From: Spartobacteria bacterium
GTDB taxonomy: Bacteria > Verrucomicrobiota > Verrucomicrobiia > Chthoniobacterales > UBA10450
Assembly (NCBI GenBank): GCA_003134765.1
Contig: PLCM01000011.1
Span: forward strand, 1 to 64,000
Length of the DNA stretch: 64,000 nt
Direction: 5' to 3'
Position 1 is the stretch's first letter, and every line of letters begins with the position of its first letter. Positions 53,822-61,150 of this stretch are shown piece after piece. The notes under the pieces were generated by a model. The model ran no database searches, was not told the DNA's origin, and saw only the letters and a program-made list of their open reading frames with translations. The translations under genes and the position numbers were made by a program.

Positions 53822-54283
53822 TCAGCCGTGCTTTCGATTGAAGCGGGCGACTTCGCGGTCGGTCTCGCGATCGGAGGCACGCTTCTTCAGATCGGCGCGC
53901 TTGTCGTGAGCCACCTTGCCCTGCGCGACGCCGATCTCGGACTTCAACTTTCCGTTTTTCCAATACAGACTCAGGACGACGAGCGCCCGACCCGCGATCG
54001 CGGTGAGTCCATAAAGTTTGTCGATCTCCTGTTTGTGGAGAAGGAGCCGGCGTACTCGTTTTGCTGGGGGAATTTCGTGACTGGCCTGAGCGTAGGGCTG
54101 GATATCGGCGTTGTGGAGAAAAGCTTGGCCTTTCTCGATCCGAACGAAAGCGTCGCTGATGTTGGCCTTGCCGGCGCGGATCGATTTGACCTCGCTGCCT
54201 TTGAGCTCGATACCGGCTTCGTAGCGCTCGAGGATGTGAAAATCGCGGAGCGCTTTGCGGTTGAGGATCGTCTCGGTCGCCAT
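53822..54283 (-). CDS. smpB: SsrA-binding protein SmpB
   Basis: A 153-residue tmRNA partner required for trans-translation rescue of stalled ribosomes. Family motifs are LNRKALRDFHILERYEAGIE, LKGSEVKSIRAGKANISDAF, RRLLLHKQEIDKL and the end GVAQGKVAHDKR followed by a basic tail. It is complete. The start codon at 54283 lies only 8 bases from the arm of an inverted-repeat doublet that fills the spacer to rpoZ, so the leader RNA should contain a strong hairpin. Confidence 0.97.
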   Translation of the reverse strand: MATETILNRKALRDFHILERYEAGIELKGSEVKSIRAGKANISDAFVRIEKGQAFLHNADIQPYAQASHEIPPAKRVRRLLLHKQEIDKLYGLTAIAGRALVVLSLYWKNGKLKSEIGVAQGKVAHDKRADLKKRASDRETDREVARFNRKHG

Positions 54284-54291
54284 GAATTAGA

Positions 54292-54351
54292 GTGGCACAG
54301 GCGTCCTGCCTGTGGGGGCGATGGAATTCACAGGCAGGATGCCTGTGCCAC
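54292..54351. repeat. Inverted-repeat doublet 7 in the rpoZ-smpB spacer
   Basis: Arms at 54292-54314 and 54329-54351 pair over 23 bases with one mismatch (GTGGCACAGGCGTCCTG... ), with a 14-base loop. Each arm also self-pairs through CACAGGC/GCCTGTG. The last base overlaps the rpoZ stop codon; the other end is 8 bases from the smpB ATG. Confidence 0.85.
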
Positions 54352-54575
54352 TAGGAGGCGGCGCCGTCGGCAGGTGGCTCGGGAGCCAGCTCGTAAGTCA
54401 ACTTGCCGGCGATGATTTCGCGAAGGGCTATGTCGGTGAGGGAAGAGCGGGGAGTGGCTTCGACGAGCGGACGATGGCCCAACCCCAACTGGCGGACGCG
54501 CCGGGAAACAACGTTGATCAGCAATTGCTGATTCGGGATCACTAGAGCTGCTTCTTGCAGGAGTTGAGTGGTCAT
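54351..54575 (-). CDS. rpoZ: DNA-directed RNA polymerase omega subunit
   Basis: From the ATG at 54575 (MTTQLLQEAALVIPNQQLL) a 74-residue protein with the omega core: LINVVSRRVRQLGLG, RPLVEATPRSSLTDIALREI and an AGKLTYE end. The helices containing VVSRRVRQL and DIALREI fit the family. The frame extends upstream by 51 residues but that part lacks omega features. Omega aids assembly and stability of RNA polymerase. It heads the run rpoZ-smpB-MFS-thpR. Confidence 0.85.
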   Translation of the reverse strand: MTTQLLQEAALVIPNQQLLINVVSRRVRQLGLGHRPLVEATPRSSLTDIALREIIAGKLTYELAPEPPADGAAS

Positions 54576-54773
54576 ATTGCGCAAGGAACGGGCGGAGGGC
54601 GTGACTTCCGCCGGGAACTGAAGAATGGTCGGCGTGCCGCCAGAAACGACAGGTGGAATGAGGTTGGAGGCTAGCATCGTCGGGCAAAAGAGAATTTTGA
54701 CTTTGCGGGCGGCGACCCACGCTGTCAATCGATTTGTTGACGGGGAAGGGCCGCTTTTTGGCCCCGTTTCGGC

Positions 54774-56213
54774 CTAACGGATATCCTCGACGTAGCTGAC
54801 GATGCGGTAATCGACAGCGTCGCCTTCGGTGTCCAGGGAGCGATCGTAATGCCAGCTCGTGTTGCCGTTTCCGTAAAAGGTTTTGCAAACGACGGCCCCG
54901 GTCAGATCGGGATTGCCATTCAGGACCACGTCGGCGCTCGGTGCGTAAAACGTGGCGGCGAAGTCTCCGGGAGGAGCAATATGGATGTATTGGGTGGCGT
55001 TCGGGTCGGCCGGGCTGATGGCGTAATACTGCAGGTTGGCGGCGAGGCCCGTCTCGTTTTCGATGTCGCGGCCTTTCACGTCCATGTTGCCGTCGAAGAA
55101 AATCTTCACGTGCACGTTCGGTTTCACATCGATGTGCGCTGTCATGTCGTTGGTGACATGAATGGCAACGTAGGTTTGCGCGGCGCCGACGGCGTTGATC
55201 GTCAGGTTGCCACTGAGGGCTGAGAAAAGGTAATAGGTCGGAACCGCGGCGGTGGCAGCAGCCGGGGGCGTGATGCTGACTGTCGAAGTAACACTGGTTG
55301 GAGCAAGTTGCGGTGCCGGCATGTTCGTTGGCATCAGAAATGGCGGACAGGTGAAGGGAACATTGTTGTCGATGGTTCCGGTGATGGATGATGAGGGCCG
55401 GAGGGTTCCGCCATTCGTGCTGATATTACCGTAGAGCATGCCGTTCACCGTGGCGACCGGGGTTCCGATTTCGACCGAGCCGCTTCGCGAATCGCTGAAG
55501 TGCGGATCGGCCGGATTGTTTGCGGCAAAATAATAGGGACCGTTCTTCGAGTTGTAGCTGTCCACCTGGGCGGCGGAGCCGAGACCGTAAAACGAGCCGG
55601 TGCATTTGATCGCGGCCTCGAATGGCGTCACAGGCGCGCTGATCTGTTCGATCCGCCGCGTGATCTGCGGATTGGGCACGGCTACGAGGGTTTTCCCAAC
55701 GCCATCTCCGTTCGGTCCATAAATGGCAACGAAGTGGTCAGTTCGGAAATCGATTTTGCGCAGCAAACTATCACCGCGGCTGCCCGCGCCCATGCGATCG
55801 TCCATGCCGGTTCGCGACACTCCATTCACGGGCGCCGTTCCCTTGCTCCGCGACCGGTACCACGGGTTTCCCGTAATCGGATCATAATAAAACAAATCGA
55901 CGACAGTGGTGGTGGCGAGGCCATTCGAGCCGAACGTCGTCAACGGGCTGACATGCTGCGCGCCGGAGTTCGTCCATCCGGTGAACGCATGCGTCGGATC
56001 CATGACCGTCTTTCTGACTTGCGCGTAGGCGATGTCGCCCCCCGCTTCCGCGGCAAAAAGCGATTCCTTCCAACTCCGAACCTGGCTCGAGGAGACGTTA
56101 AACCGCGTCGTGCAGTTGCTCAGCACGTTCGCACCGATGAGCGAGATAATCAGGATCGTGCACAGTGCGCAGATGAGCACGTTGCCTTCTTCCGCCGGGC
56201 GTCTTGCGCGCAT
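54774..56213 (-). CDS. Pilin-like PilX-type secreted protein with a beta-rich C-terminus
   Basis: A 479-residue protein. The N-terminus (EGNVLICALCTILIISLIGANVL) is a hydrophobic helix followed by Arg and Ser, as in PilX minor pilins and related envelope proteins. The rest is Ser/Thr/Asn/Gly-rich with a beta-prone region near 365-450 (VAIHVTNDMTAHIDVKPNVH, DFAATFYAPSADVVLNGNPD), a pattern common in Verrucomicrobiota and Planctomycetes. It is the last gene of a three-gene pilin-like operon; the 24-base gap to the previous gene suggests one message. The role is probably surface assembly. Confidence 0.72.
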   Translation of the reverse strand: MRARRPAEEGNVLICALCTILIISLIGANVLSNCTTRFNVSSSQVRSWKESLFAAEAGGDIAYAQVRKTVMDPTHAFTGWTNSGAQHVSPLTTFGSNGLATTTVVDLFYYDPITGNPWYRSRSKGTAPVNGVSRTGMDDRMGAGSRGDSLLRKIDFRTDHFVAIYGPNGDGVGKTLVAVPNPQITRRIEQISAPVTPFEAAIKCTGSFYGLGSAAQVDSYNSKNGPYYFAANNPADPHFSDSRSGSVEIGTPVATVNGMLYGNISTNGGTLRPSSSITGTIDNNVPFTCPPFLMPTNMPAPQLAPTSVTSTVSITPPAAATAAVPTYYLFSALSGNLTINAVGAAQTYVAIHVTNDMTAHIDVKPNVHVKIFFDGNMDVKGRDIENETGLAANLQYYAISPADPNATQYIHIAPPGDFAATFYAPSADVVLNGNPDLTGAVVCKTFYGNGNTSWHYDRSLDTEGDAVDYRIVSYVEDIR

Positions 56214-56237
56214 GATATTTTTCCCCCTGTGGCGATG

Positions 56238-56864
56238 TCAGCCACGCCGTTTGTTTCTCAGATAAGCCGTCGAATAAACTGTCGTGCCGCTTCGCTCGGC
56301 CACCGCGCCGCCCGAAGTGAAGATCGGCTGAAAGGTAATACTGGTTTGGGTGTACTCGGTATTCGCCAGCTCGACATCGGTGGTCTGCGGCACCAATTGG
56401 TCCGTGCTCGATGCGATGGTCGTTACGGCGCCGTTTTCCGTCCGCAGGATCGACATCCCACTGATGGAATAAACCACCGTGCTGGTGGTGTTCCCGTAAT
56501 TCACCTGCCATCCACTCGGCGTGTACGACATTGTCGGCGTCCGCGGTGTCCCGACCAATGCCGGGTTGGCCACGGCCTCGGGATCGCCTGCCTGGATGAT
56601 ATAGTTCGGGACGGTGATGGTGACCGTTTGCAGATCGGCCGAGGTCGTGACGATGAGGCCGCGTTTCACGTCGCGGCTCAGGTAATCGACGATGCGAATC
56701 TGCTGCATGTGTGTCCCGAAATAATTGTCGATGGCGTTAAAGCTCTTCTGAAGAGAAGTCGATGAGGTAAGGGTGGCCCCGAAGACGACGCCGCTGATTG
56801 CGATGGCGAGCATCATTTCCGACAGGGTGAATGCGCTGGGCTCGAGCGATGTTTTTAGTCTCAT
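56238..56864 (-). CDS. Prepilin-type minor pilin (PilW/GspJ-like)
   Basis: From the ATG at 56864, 208 residues. The prepilin processing site is SAFTLSEMMLAIAISGVVFG, with F after the cleavage point, Glu at +5 and a hydrophobic helix, although Ala replaces the usual Gly before Phe. The body is a single pilin-like beta domain with Thr/Val-rich strands. Minor pilins of this type initiate pseudopilus or pilus fibres. Its ATG overlaps the previous gene's TGA (ATGA), showing coupling. Confidence 0.82.
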   Translation of the reverse strand: MRLKTSLEPSAFTLSEMMLAIAISGVVFGATLTSSTSLQKSFNAIDNYFGTHMQQIRIVDYLSRDVKRGLIVTTSADLQTVTITVPNYIIQAGDPEAVANPALVGTPRTPTMSYTPSGWQVNYGNTTSTVVYSISGMSILRTENGAVTTIASSTDQLVPQTTDVELANTEYTQTSITFQPIFTSGGAVAERSGTTVYSTAYLRNKRRG

Positions 56865-57355
56865 TTTTTGGATCCGTTTGAAAAAATGTTGGTCGTCTGT
56901 TCGGTTCGTGATCGTCCGCCCAAAGTCATCGTCCATGCGACGCTGACGTCGACCTTCACAAGTTCCTTGCCGAGATCAGTCGCCACAGAATCCGTCGTTA
57001 CGGTTCCGCTGGGCGTGCGGGTAAACTGACTTACGCCATTCGGGGTTGGGAAAGCGCTGATCATCACGGTCTCGGTGGCCTTGGCTGCGAAAGGGGCCGC
57101 GTTCGGCGGATTGAGCATGAGCGTTTGGACGGAGGTCGGGTTCGTCAGGTCGATGAATGCCAGATTGCGGAGCATTTCCGCGCGATCCTGCACGCTTTGG
57201 AGGGCAGCGACCGATTCCTTGGTCGCGTCGATATAGCGAAGGCAGACGGCGTTGAGCTCGAAGACGGAGGCGAAGAATATCACGAGGAGGAGGAGGCCGA
57301 CGAGGGTTTCGACGAGGGTCGTGCCACGGATTTGCGGGTGAGAGGGTTTCTTCAT
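56861..57355 (-). CDS. Prepilin-like protein (PilV-like)
   Basis: From the ATG at 57355, 164 residues: a basic N-terminus, processing motif RGTTLVETLVGLLLLVIFFA (Thr-Thr in place of Phe-Thr) and a small C-terminal domain with a VAWTMTLGGR strand. It begins the three-gene operon with the PilW-like and PilX-like proteins. The trio resembles the minor pilin cassette of type IV pili or type II secretion, but no assembly ATPase or prepilin peptidase gene is present here. Confidence 0.8.
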   Translation of the reverse strand: MKKPSHPQIRGTTLVETLVGLLLLVIFFASVFELNAVCLRYIDATKESVAALQSVQDRAEMLRNLAFIDLTNPTSVQTLMLNPPNAAPFAAKATETVMISAFPTPNGVSQFTRTPSGTVTTDSVATDLGKELVKVDVSVAWTMTLGGRSRTEQTTNIFSNGSKK

Positions 57356-57446
57356 GCCAATATGGCTATAATAACCATAAAAAACAGCATTTAACATGCC
57401 TTTATTCTCGTTCCTGAGAGCGCTGTTTCTCGCATGTGACAAAAAT

Positions 57447-57468
57447 CTCAATATTTATCAAATATGAG
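57447..57468. promoter_or_regulatory. AT-rich imperfect palindrome upstream of the pilin-like operon
   Basis: CTCAATATTTATCAAATATG followed by AG: the outer CTC/GAG and inner ATATTT/AAATAT pair with a small offset. It sits in the 323-base spacer between the pilin operon start (57355) and tRNA-Pro, about 90 bases ahead of the operon, in otherwise GC-rich DNA. An operator or promoter component is possible. No sigma-70 hexamer pair can be called with confidence and nothing else is seen in this spacer. Confidence 0.3.
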
Positions 57469-57678
57469 ACGAAATAGTCGAACCCGGCCGCCCGGGTGAC
57501 TGTCTCTCTGGTTCCGAAAGATTCCGCTGCTTCCTGCATCAACCCTCCTCTGCCTTGGCCGTGATTCCGGTTGCACTCGATCGCACGGTTACAAATTTCT
57601 GCGCGTTTCTCCGCTTGCCACACTGGCAAAATTGCGGCAGATAGGAGGCGTCGTGGTTGTCCGAACCCGGCATCAATT

Positions 57679-57752
57679 CGGGCTGTGGCTCAGCTTGGTA
57701 GAGCGTTCGCCTCGGGTGCGAAAGGTCGCAGGTTCGAATCCTGTCAGCCCGA
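57679..57752 (+). tRNA. tRNA-Pro (anticodon CGG)
   Basis: A full cloverleaf can be drawn: acceptor stem CGGGCTG (57679-57685) with CAGCCCG (57745-57751) and discriminator A; D-arm GCTC/GAGC; anticodon stem TTCGC/GCGAA with loop CTCGGGT, giving anticodon CGG; T-arm GCAGG/CCTGT around TTCGAAT. No CCA is encoded. It lies between the pilin-like operon (-) and the His-rich transporter gene (+). Confidence 0.95.
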
Positions 57753-57822
57753 TAAATCCTCGCCATCGCGCGCCGGTGTTGGCAGTTTCCAACCGAAACC
57801 GGCTCAATTTGCAATTGCGCGC

Positions 57823-58545
57823 ATGAATCAAACAGTCCTCACCACAATCGCGATCACTGGTTTCGGCGTGGCTTTTTTTCACGCTGCGATTCCAACGCAT
57901 TGGCTGCCGTTCGTTCTGACAGCTCGCGTTCAGGGGTGGAATGCTTCGAAGACCATCGCGGTGACGGCGCTCGCCGGGACGGGCCATGTCCTGGTCACCG
58001 CGGCCCTCGGGCTGGCAATTACCTTGTTCGGCACGGCCCTTAGTGGAACGATCGGCGCCTGGTTTCCGCGAATCGCGGGCGGCGCACTGCTGCTTTTCGG
58101 CCTTTATTACCTCGTTCGCCAAATGATTGGAAAAGGTCACGTCCATTTTCATTATCCGCACGAGCATCTGCATGAGCACGGCCATAAACATGAGCACGAG
58201 CATGAGCATGAGCATGATGACCATCATCATCATCATGAAGGTTGTCAGGCGCACCCGACATCCGATCGAGCGGCGATCCTCAGCTTGCTTGCTTTCCTGA
58301 CTTTCTCGCCTTGTGAAGGGTTTGTTCCATTTTACGTCTCGGGGATTCGATACGGTTGGGGTGGATTTGCCGTTCTGACCGCGGTGCTCTCGGTCGCCAC
58401 GGTGGCGGGCATGGTGCTCTTTACTTCTCTTACTTTGGCCGGGCTGAGCAAAATCAAACTGGGTCTGCTCGAGAAATACGAAAGCGTCCTGATGGGGGTT
58501 CTACTGTGCGCGGTTGGGATTCTGATAATTGTTTTTGAAACATGA
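57823..58545 (+). CDS. HupE/NiCoT-like membrane transporter with a His-rich loop
   Basis: From the ATG at 57823, 240 residues with about six membrane segments. The first pair carries FFHAAIPTHWLPFVL and GTGHVLVTAALGL, a conserved His pattern of Ni/Co and related metal transporters. A cytoplasmic-looking loop at residues 106-144 has more than 20 histidines with Glu and Asp (HEHEHEHEHDDHHHHH). Divalent metal transport or storage is the likely role. A longer frame upstream crosses the tRNA and is rejected. The stop overlaps the ATG of the peroxiredoxin gene. Confidence 0.75.
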   Translation: MNQTVLTTIAITGFGVAFFHAAIPTHWLPFVLTARVQGWNASKTIAVTALAGTGHVLVTAALGLAITLFGTALSGTIGAWFPRIAGGALLLFGLYYLVRQMIGKGHVHFHYPHEHLHEHGHKHEHEHEHEHDDHHHHHEGCQAHPTSDRAAILSLLAFLTFSPCEGFVPFYVSGIRYGWGGFAVLTAVLSVATVAGMVLFTSLTLAGLSKIKLGLLEKYESVLMGVLLCAVGILIIVFET

Positions 58546-59042
58546 AGAAGGACGGCACTCAACTGGCGGTGGGAGACCTGGCTCCCGGGTTCCGGGCTCT
58601 GGCCGTAGGCGGGGAGTACGGCGACGGACGGGATGTCGGCCTCGGCGATTTTCGCGGCCGCGCGGTTGTTCTCTATTTCTATCCGAAAGACGACACGCCC
58701 GGATGCACCGTGCAAGCCTGCGGCCTGCGGGATGCCTGGAAGGACCTGGGGGACAAGGCTGAAATCTTCGGCGTGAGCATCGATTCAGCGCGGAGTCATC
58801 AAAAGTTCATCGGGAAATATCAACTGCCATTTCCGCTCTTGGCCGATCCGGAAAAGGAGATCGTAAACGCCTACGGTGTCTGGGTCGAGAAAAGCATGTA
58901 TGGGAAAAAATACATGGGAGCCGAACGGAGCACTTTCGTCATCGATGGCGCGGGAAGAATCGCTGCGATTTTCCGCAAGGTGAAGCCCGAAGAACACGCC
59001 GGAATCGTGCTCGAAACGCTGCGGGAACTGGCGGCCAAGTGA
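58542..59042 (+). CDS. bcp: Thioredoxin-dependent peroxiredoxin (BCP/PrxQ type)
   Basis: A 166-residue peroxidase that reduces hydroperoxides. The peroxidatic Cys is in YPKDDTPGCTVQACGLRD, with a second Cys five residues later, the CxxxxC form of atypical 2-Cys PrxQ enzymes. Other family marks are VVLYFYPKD and FPLLADPEKEIVNAYGVW. The ATG overlaps the metal transporter stop (ATGA), so both are translated together; metal import and peroxide defence may be linked. Confidence 0.95.
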   Translation: MKKDGTQLAVGDLAPGFRALAVGGEYGDGRDVGLGDFRGRAVVLYFYPKDDTPGCTVQACGLRDAWKDLGDKAEIFGVSIDSARSHQKFIGKYQLPFPLLADPEKEIVNAYGVWVEKSMYGKKYMGAERSTFVIDGAGRIAAIFRKVKPEEHAGIVLETLRELAAK

Positions 59043-59106
59043 AAGAACGGTTGCGCCGCATCGCTTCCGATGCTTGCATTGCGCTCCGGGAAACCGGGAA
59101 ATCTCT

Positions 59107-59211
59107 ATGGGTTCGCTAAAGAAACGCCGGAAGGCGAAGATCTCCAAACACAAGCGCCGCAAGCGCATGAAGGAGAATCGCCACAAGAAGCGTCTGCGTT
59201 ACAAATCGTAA
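59107..59211 (+). CDS. AURKAIP1/COX24-domain basic protein (34 residues)
   Basis: A very short, Lys/Arg-rich protein: MGSLKKRRKAKISKHKRRKR followed by MKENRHKKRLRYKS. The KKRRKAKISKHKRRKR pattern matches the small AURKAIP1/COX24 (mS38-like) proteins that are widespread in Bacteroidota and Verrucomicrobiota and thought to be ribosomal. It is below the size that many gene finders report. It lies 64 bases after the peroxiredoxin gene. The call rests on recognition of this distinctive composition. Confidence 0.85.
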   Translation: MGSLKKRRKAKISKHKRRKRMKENRHKKRLRYKS

Positions 59212-59275
59212 TCGCAGCGCTCGTTAGGCCGCCGCGCGGTTGCGCCGGGCGACTCCAGAAGCTACAATCCTGAAC

Positions 59276-61123
59276 ATGATTTTCGGGAAGAACGGGAGCC
59301 CTCCATCTCTCCGTCGCGTTCTTCTGGGCGTCGCGCTTTTTTCGCTGACCGGAGTGGCGGCCGCGCGCTCCCCGGTGAATGCGCCGTCACCGCCGGACCT
59401 TTCCCTGAGACCGGCACCGCCGAAAAAGAGCTCATCCCAGGACGATTCCTTTGTCCTGACGCCGCCGAAGGATCTTGCGCTCCAGCCGGAGAATGCGCGC
59501 AAGGCCGGCGCGCTGGCTGATTTTGTGGAAGGCACGCGGCTCGAAGAAAACGCCGAGATGGAGAATGCTCTGGCCGCCTATCAAAGAGTTCTGAACTTCG
59601 AGCCCGGCTTGTCCGAGCTGGCGCTGCGGGTGGCGGCTCTCCTGAGCCGACAGGAAGATTATCCGCGCGCGATCGACGTCTTGAAGGACGCAATTAAAGT
59701 CAGGCCGAAGGAGGCGGGTCCTTATCTGCAGCTCGCCTTCATCTATGCGAAGTATCTGAGGAAAACCGAGCAGGCGGTCAAGTATGTGAACCAGGCCATA
59801 GCGCTCGACCCGGTTGACTTCGACGCCTACCAACGCCTTTACGAAATCGAAAGCGCCGCCGGCGAACCGCAAAAAGCCCTGATGGCCCTTGATCGCGCCG
59901 CGAACGTCAAGAGTGACGACTCGGCGTTCTGGATTCGATTGGGAAAGCTCTACGCGACCATCGTTTTCAAAACGGAGACGGAACCGAAGCGGGAGGACGT
60001 CAAGCGCGTCAACGGCTTCTTTGAAAAAGCAGTCGCGAATGCCGGCGACGATTCCACCACGCTCAAGGAGGTGGCGGATTACTACGCCGCCTCGCAGCAG
60101 ATCCAGGAAGCCATCCCGCTTTACCTCAAAGTCCTCGAGCTTCAGCCCGACGACCTGAACGCCCGGGAAAAACTGGCCACCGGCTTCGTTCTGACCAACC
60201 AGCGCGATAAAGCGGTCGAAATGCTGGAGGAAATCATCAAGAAACAGCCGGCGAAATATCAACCTTACGAGCTGCTCGCCCAGCTCCTGGATGAAGGAGC
60301 GCGAGCCCTCGACCGGGCCAATCAGCCCGACCAGGCGAAAGCGCTCTTTGCCAGGGCGGCAGCGAATTACGAGCAAAGCCTCCTCATCAATCCGGGCCGG
60401 CCCAACACCTACCTGCGCCTGGCGGAATTGTTGATCGTCCCGCTCAAAGACAGCGAACGCGCCACAAAACTTCTCACCGAGGCGCGCCAGCGCTATCCGG
60501 GAGTGCCAGAATTCAGCTACTTTCTCGCGATTGCTTTGCGCGAAGCGAAGCACCCGCAGCAGGCCGTCATTACTTTCGAAGAAGCGCTCAACGAAGCGCA
60601 GCTCGCCAACGATGAAGTTTTAAACGCGCGATTTTATTTCGATTACGGCGCCGCTGCGGACCAGGCCGGTTTCTACGACAAGGCGGCGGATTTATTCCGG
60701 AAATCGATCTCGCTCGACCCGGCGAATTCAGCCGAAGCCTATAATTATGTGGCGTTCATGTGGGCCGACCACAACCTGCATCTGGATGAAGCTGAGGAAA
60801 TGATCGGGCACGCCCTTCAGTTCGACCCGAACAACGGCGCCTATCTCGATACCCTCGGCTGGATTCATTATCGCAAAGGCAAATTCGACGATGCGCTCAA
60901 CGAATTGCTGCGCGCCGCGCAGAACCTGACGCGGCCCGATCCGATCGTCCTCGAGCATATCGGCGATGCTTATGCGAAGCTGAATCGAATTCCTCAGGCC
61001 CTCGATTTCTGGCAAAAGGCGATTGCCTTGAGTCCCGAGAACAAATTATTGGCCGAGAAGATCGAGAAAACCAAGACGACCGTCAGCCAGGGACCACCGG
61101 GGAAGATTAATCGAATCGATTAA
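59276..61123 (+). CDS. Exported TPR-repeat protein
   Basis: From the ATG at 59276, 615 residues. A signal peptide (RRVLLGVALFSLTGVAAARS) and a Pro-rich linker are followed by about 12 TPR units, for example AENALAAYQRVLNFEPGLSE, ALMALDRAANVKSDDSAFWI and the C-terminal GAYLDTLGWIHYRKGKFDDA. Similar proteins act as periplasmic or outer-membrane scaffolds in pili, EPS or lipoprotein complexes. No partner can be assigned. An AI-2E permease gene follows after 27 bases. Confidence 0.85.
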   Translation: MIFGKNGSPPSLRRVLLGVALFSLTGVAAARSPVNAPSPPDLSLRPAPPKKSSSQDDSFVLTPPKDLALQPENARKAGALADFVEGTRLEENAEMENALAAYQRVLNFEPGLSELALRVAALLSRQEDYPRAIDVLKDAIKVRPKEAGPYLQLAFIYAKYLRKTEQAVKYVNQAIALDPVDFDAYQRLYEIESAAGEPQKALMALDRAANVKSDDSAFWIRLGKLYATIVFKTETEPKREDVKRVNGFFEKAVANAGDDSTTLKEVADYYAASQQIQEAIPLYLKVLELQPDDLNAREKLATGFVLTNQRDKAVEMLEEIIKKQPAKYQPYELLAQLLDEGARALDRANQPDQAKALFARAAANYEQSLLINPGRPNTYLRLAELLIVPLKDSERATKLLTEARQRYPGVPEFSYFLAIALREAKHPQQAVITFEEALNEAQLANDEVLNARFYFDYGAAADQAGFYDKAADLFRKSISLDPANSAEAYNYVAFMWADHNLHLDEAEEMIGHALQFDPNNGAYLDTLGWIHYRKGKFDDALNELLRAAQNLTRPDPIVLEHIGDAYAKLNRIPQALDFWQKAIALSPENKLLAEKIEKTKTTVSQGPPGKINRID

Positions 61124-61150
61124 GGGACTCTCGAGCGCGCCTCACCGCGA

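Noticed and set aside
59432..60553. 373-codon minus-strand frame opposite the TPR protein
   Set aside because: Pure shadow of the TPR-coding strand; no motif recognised.
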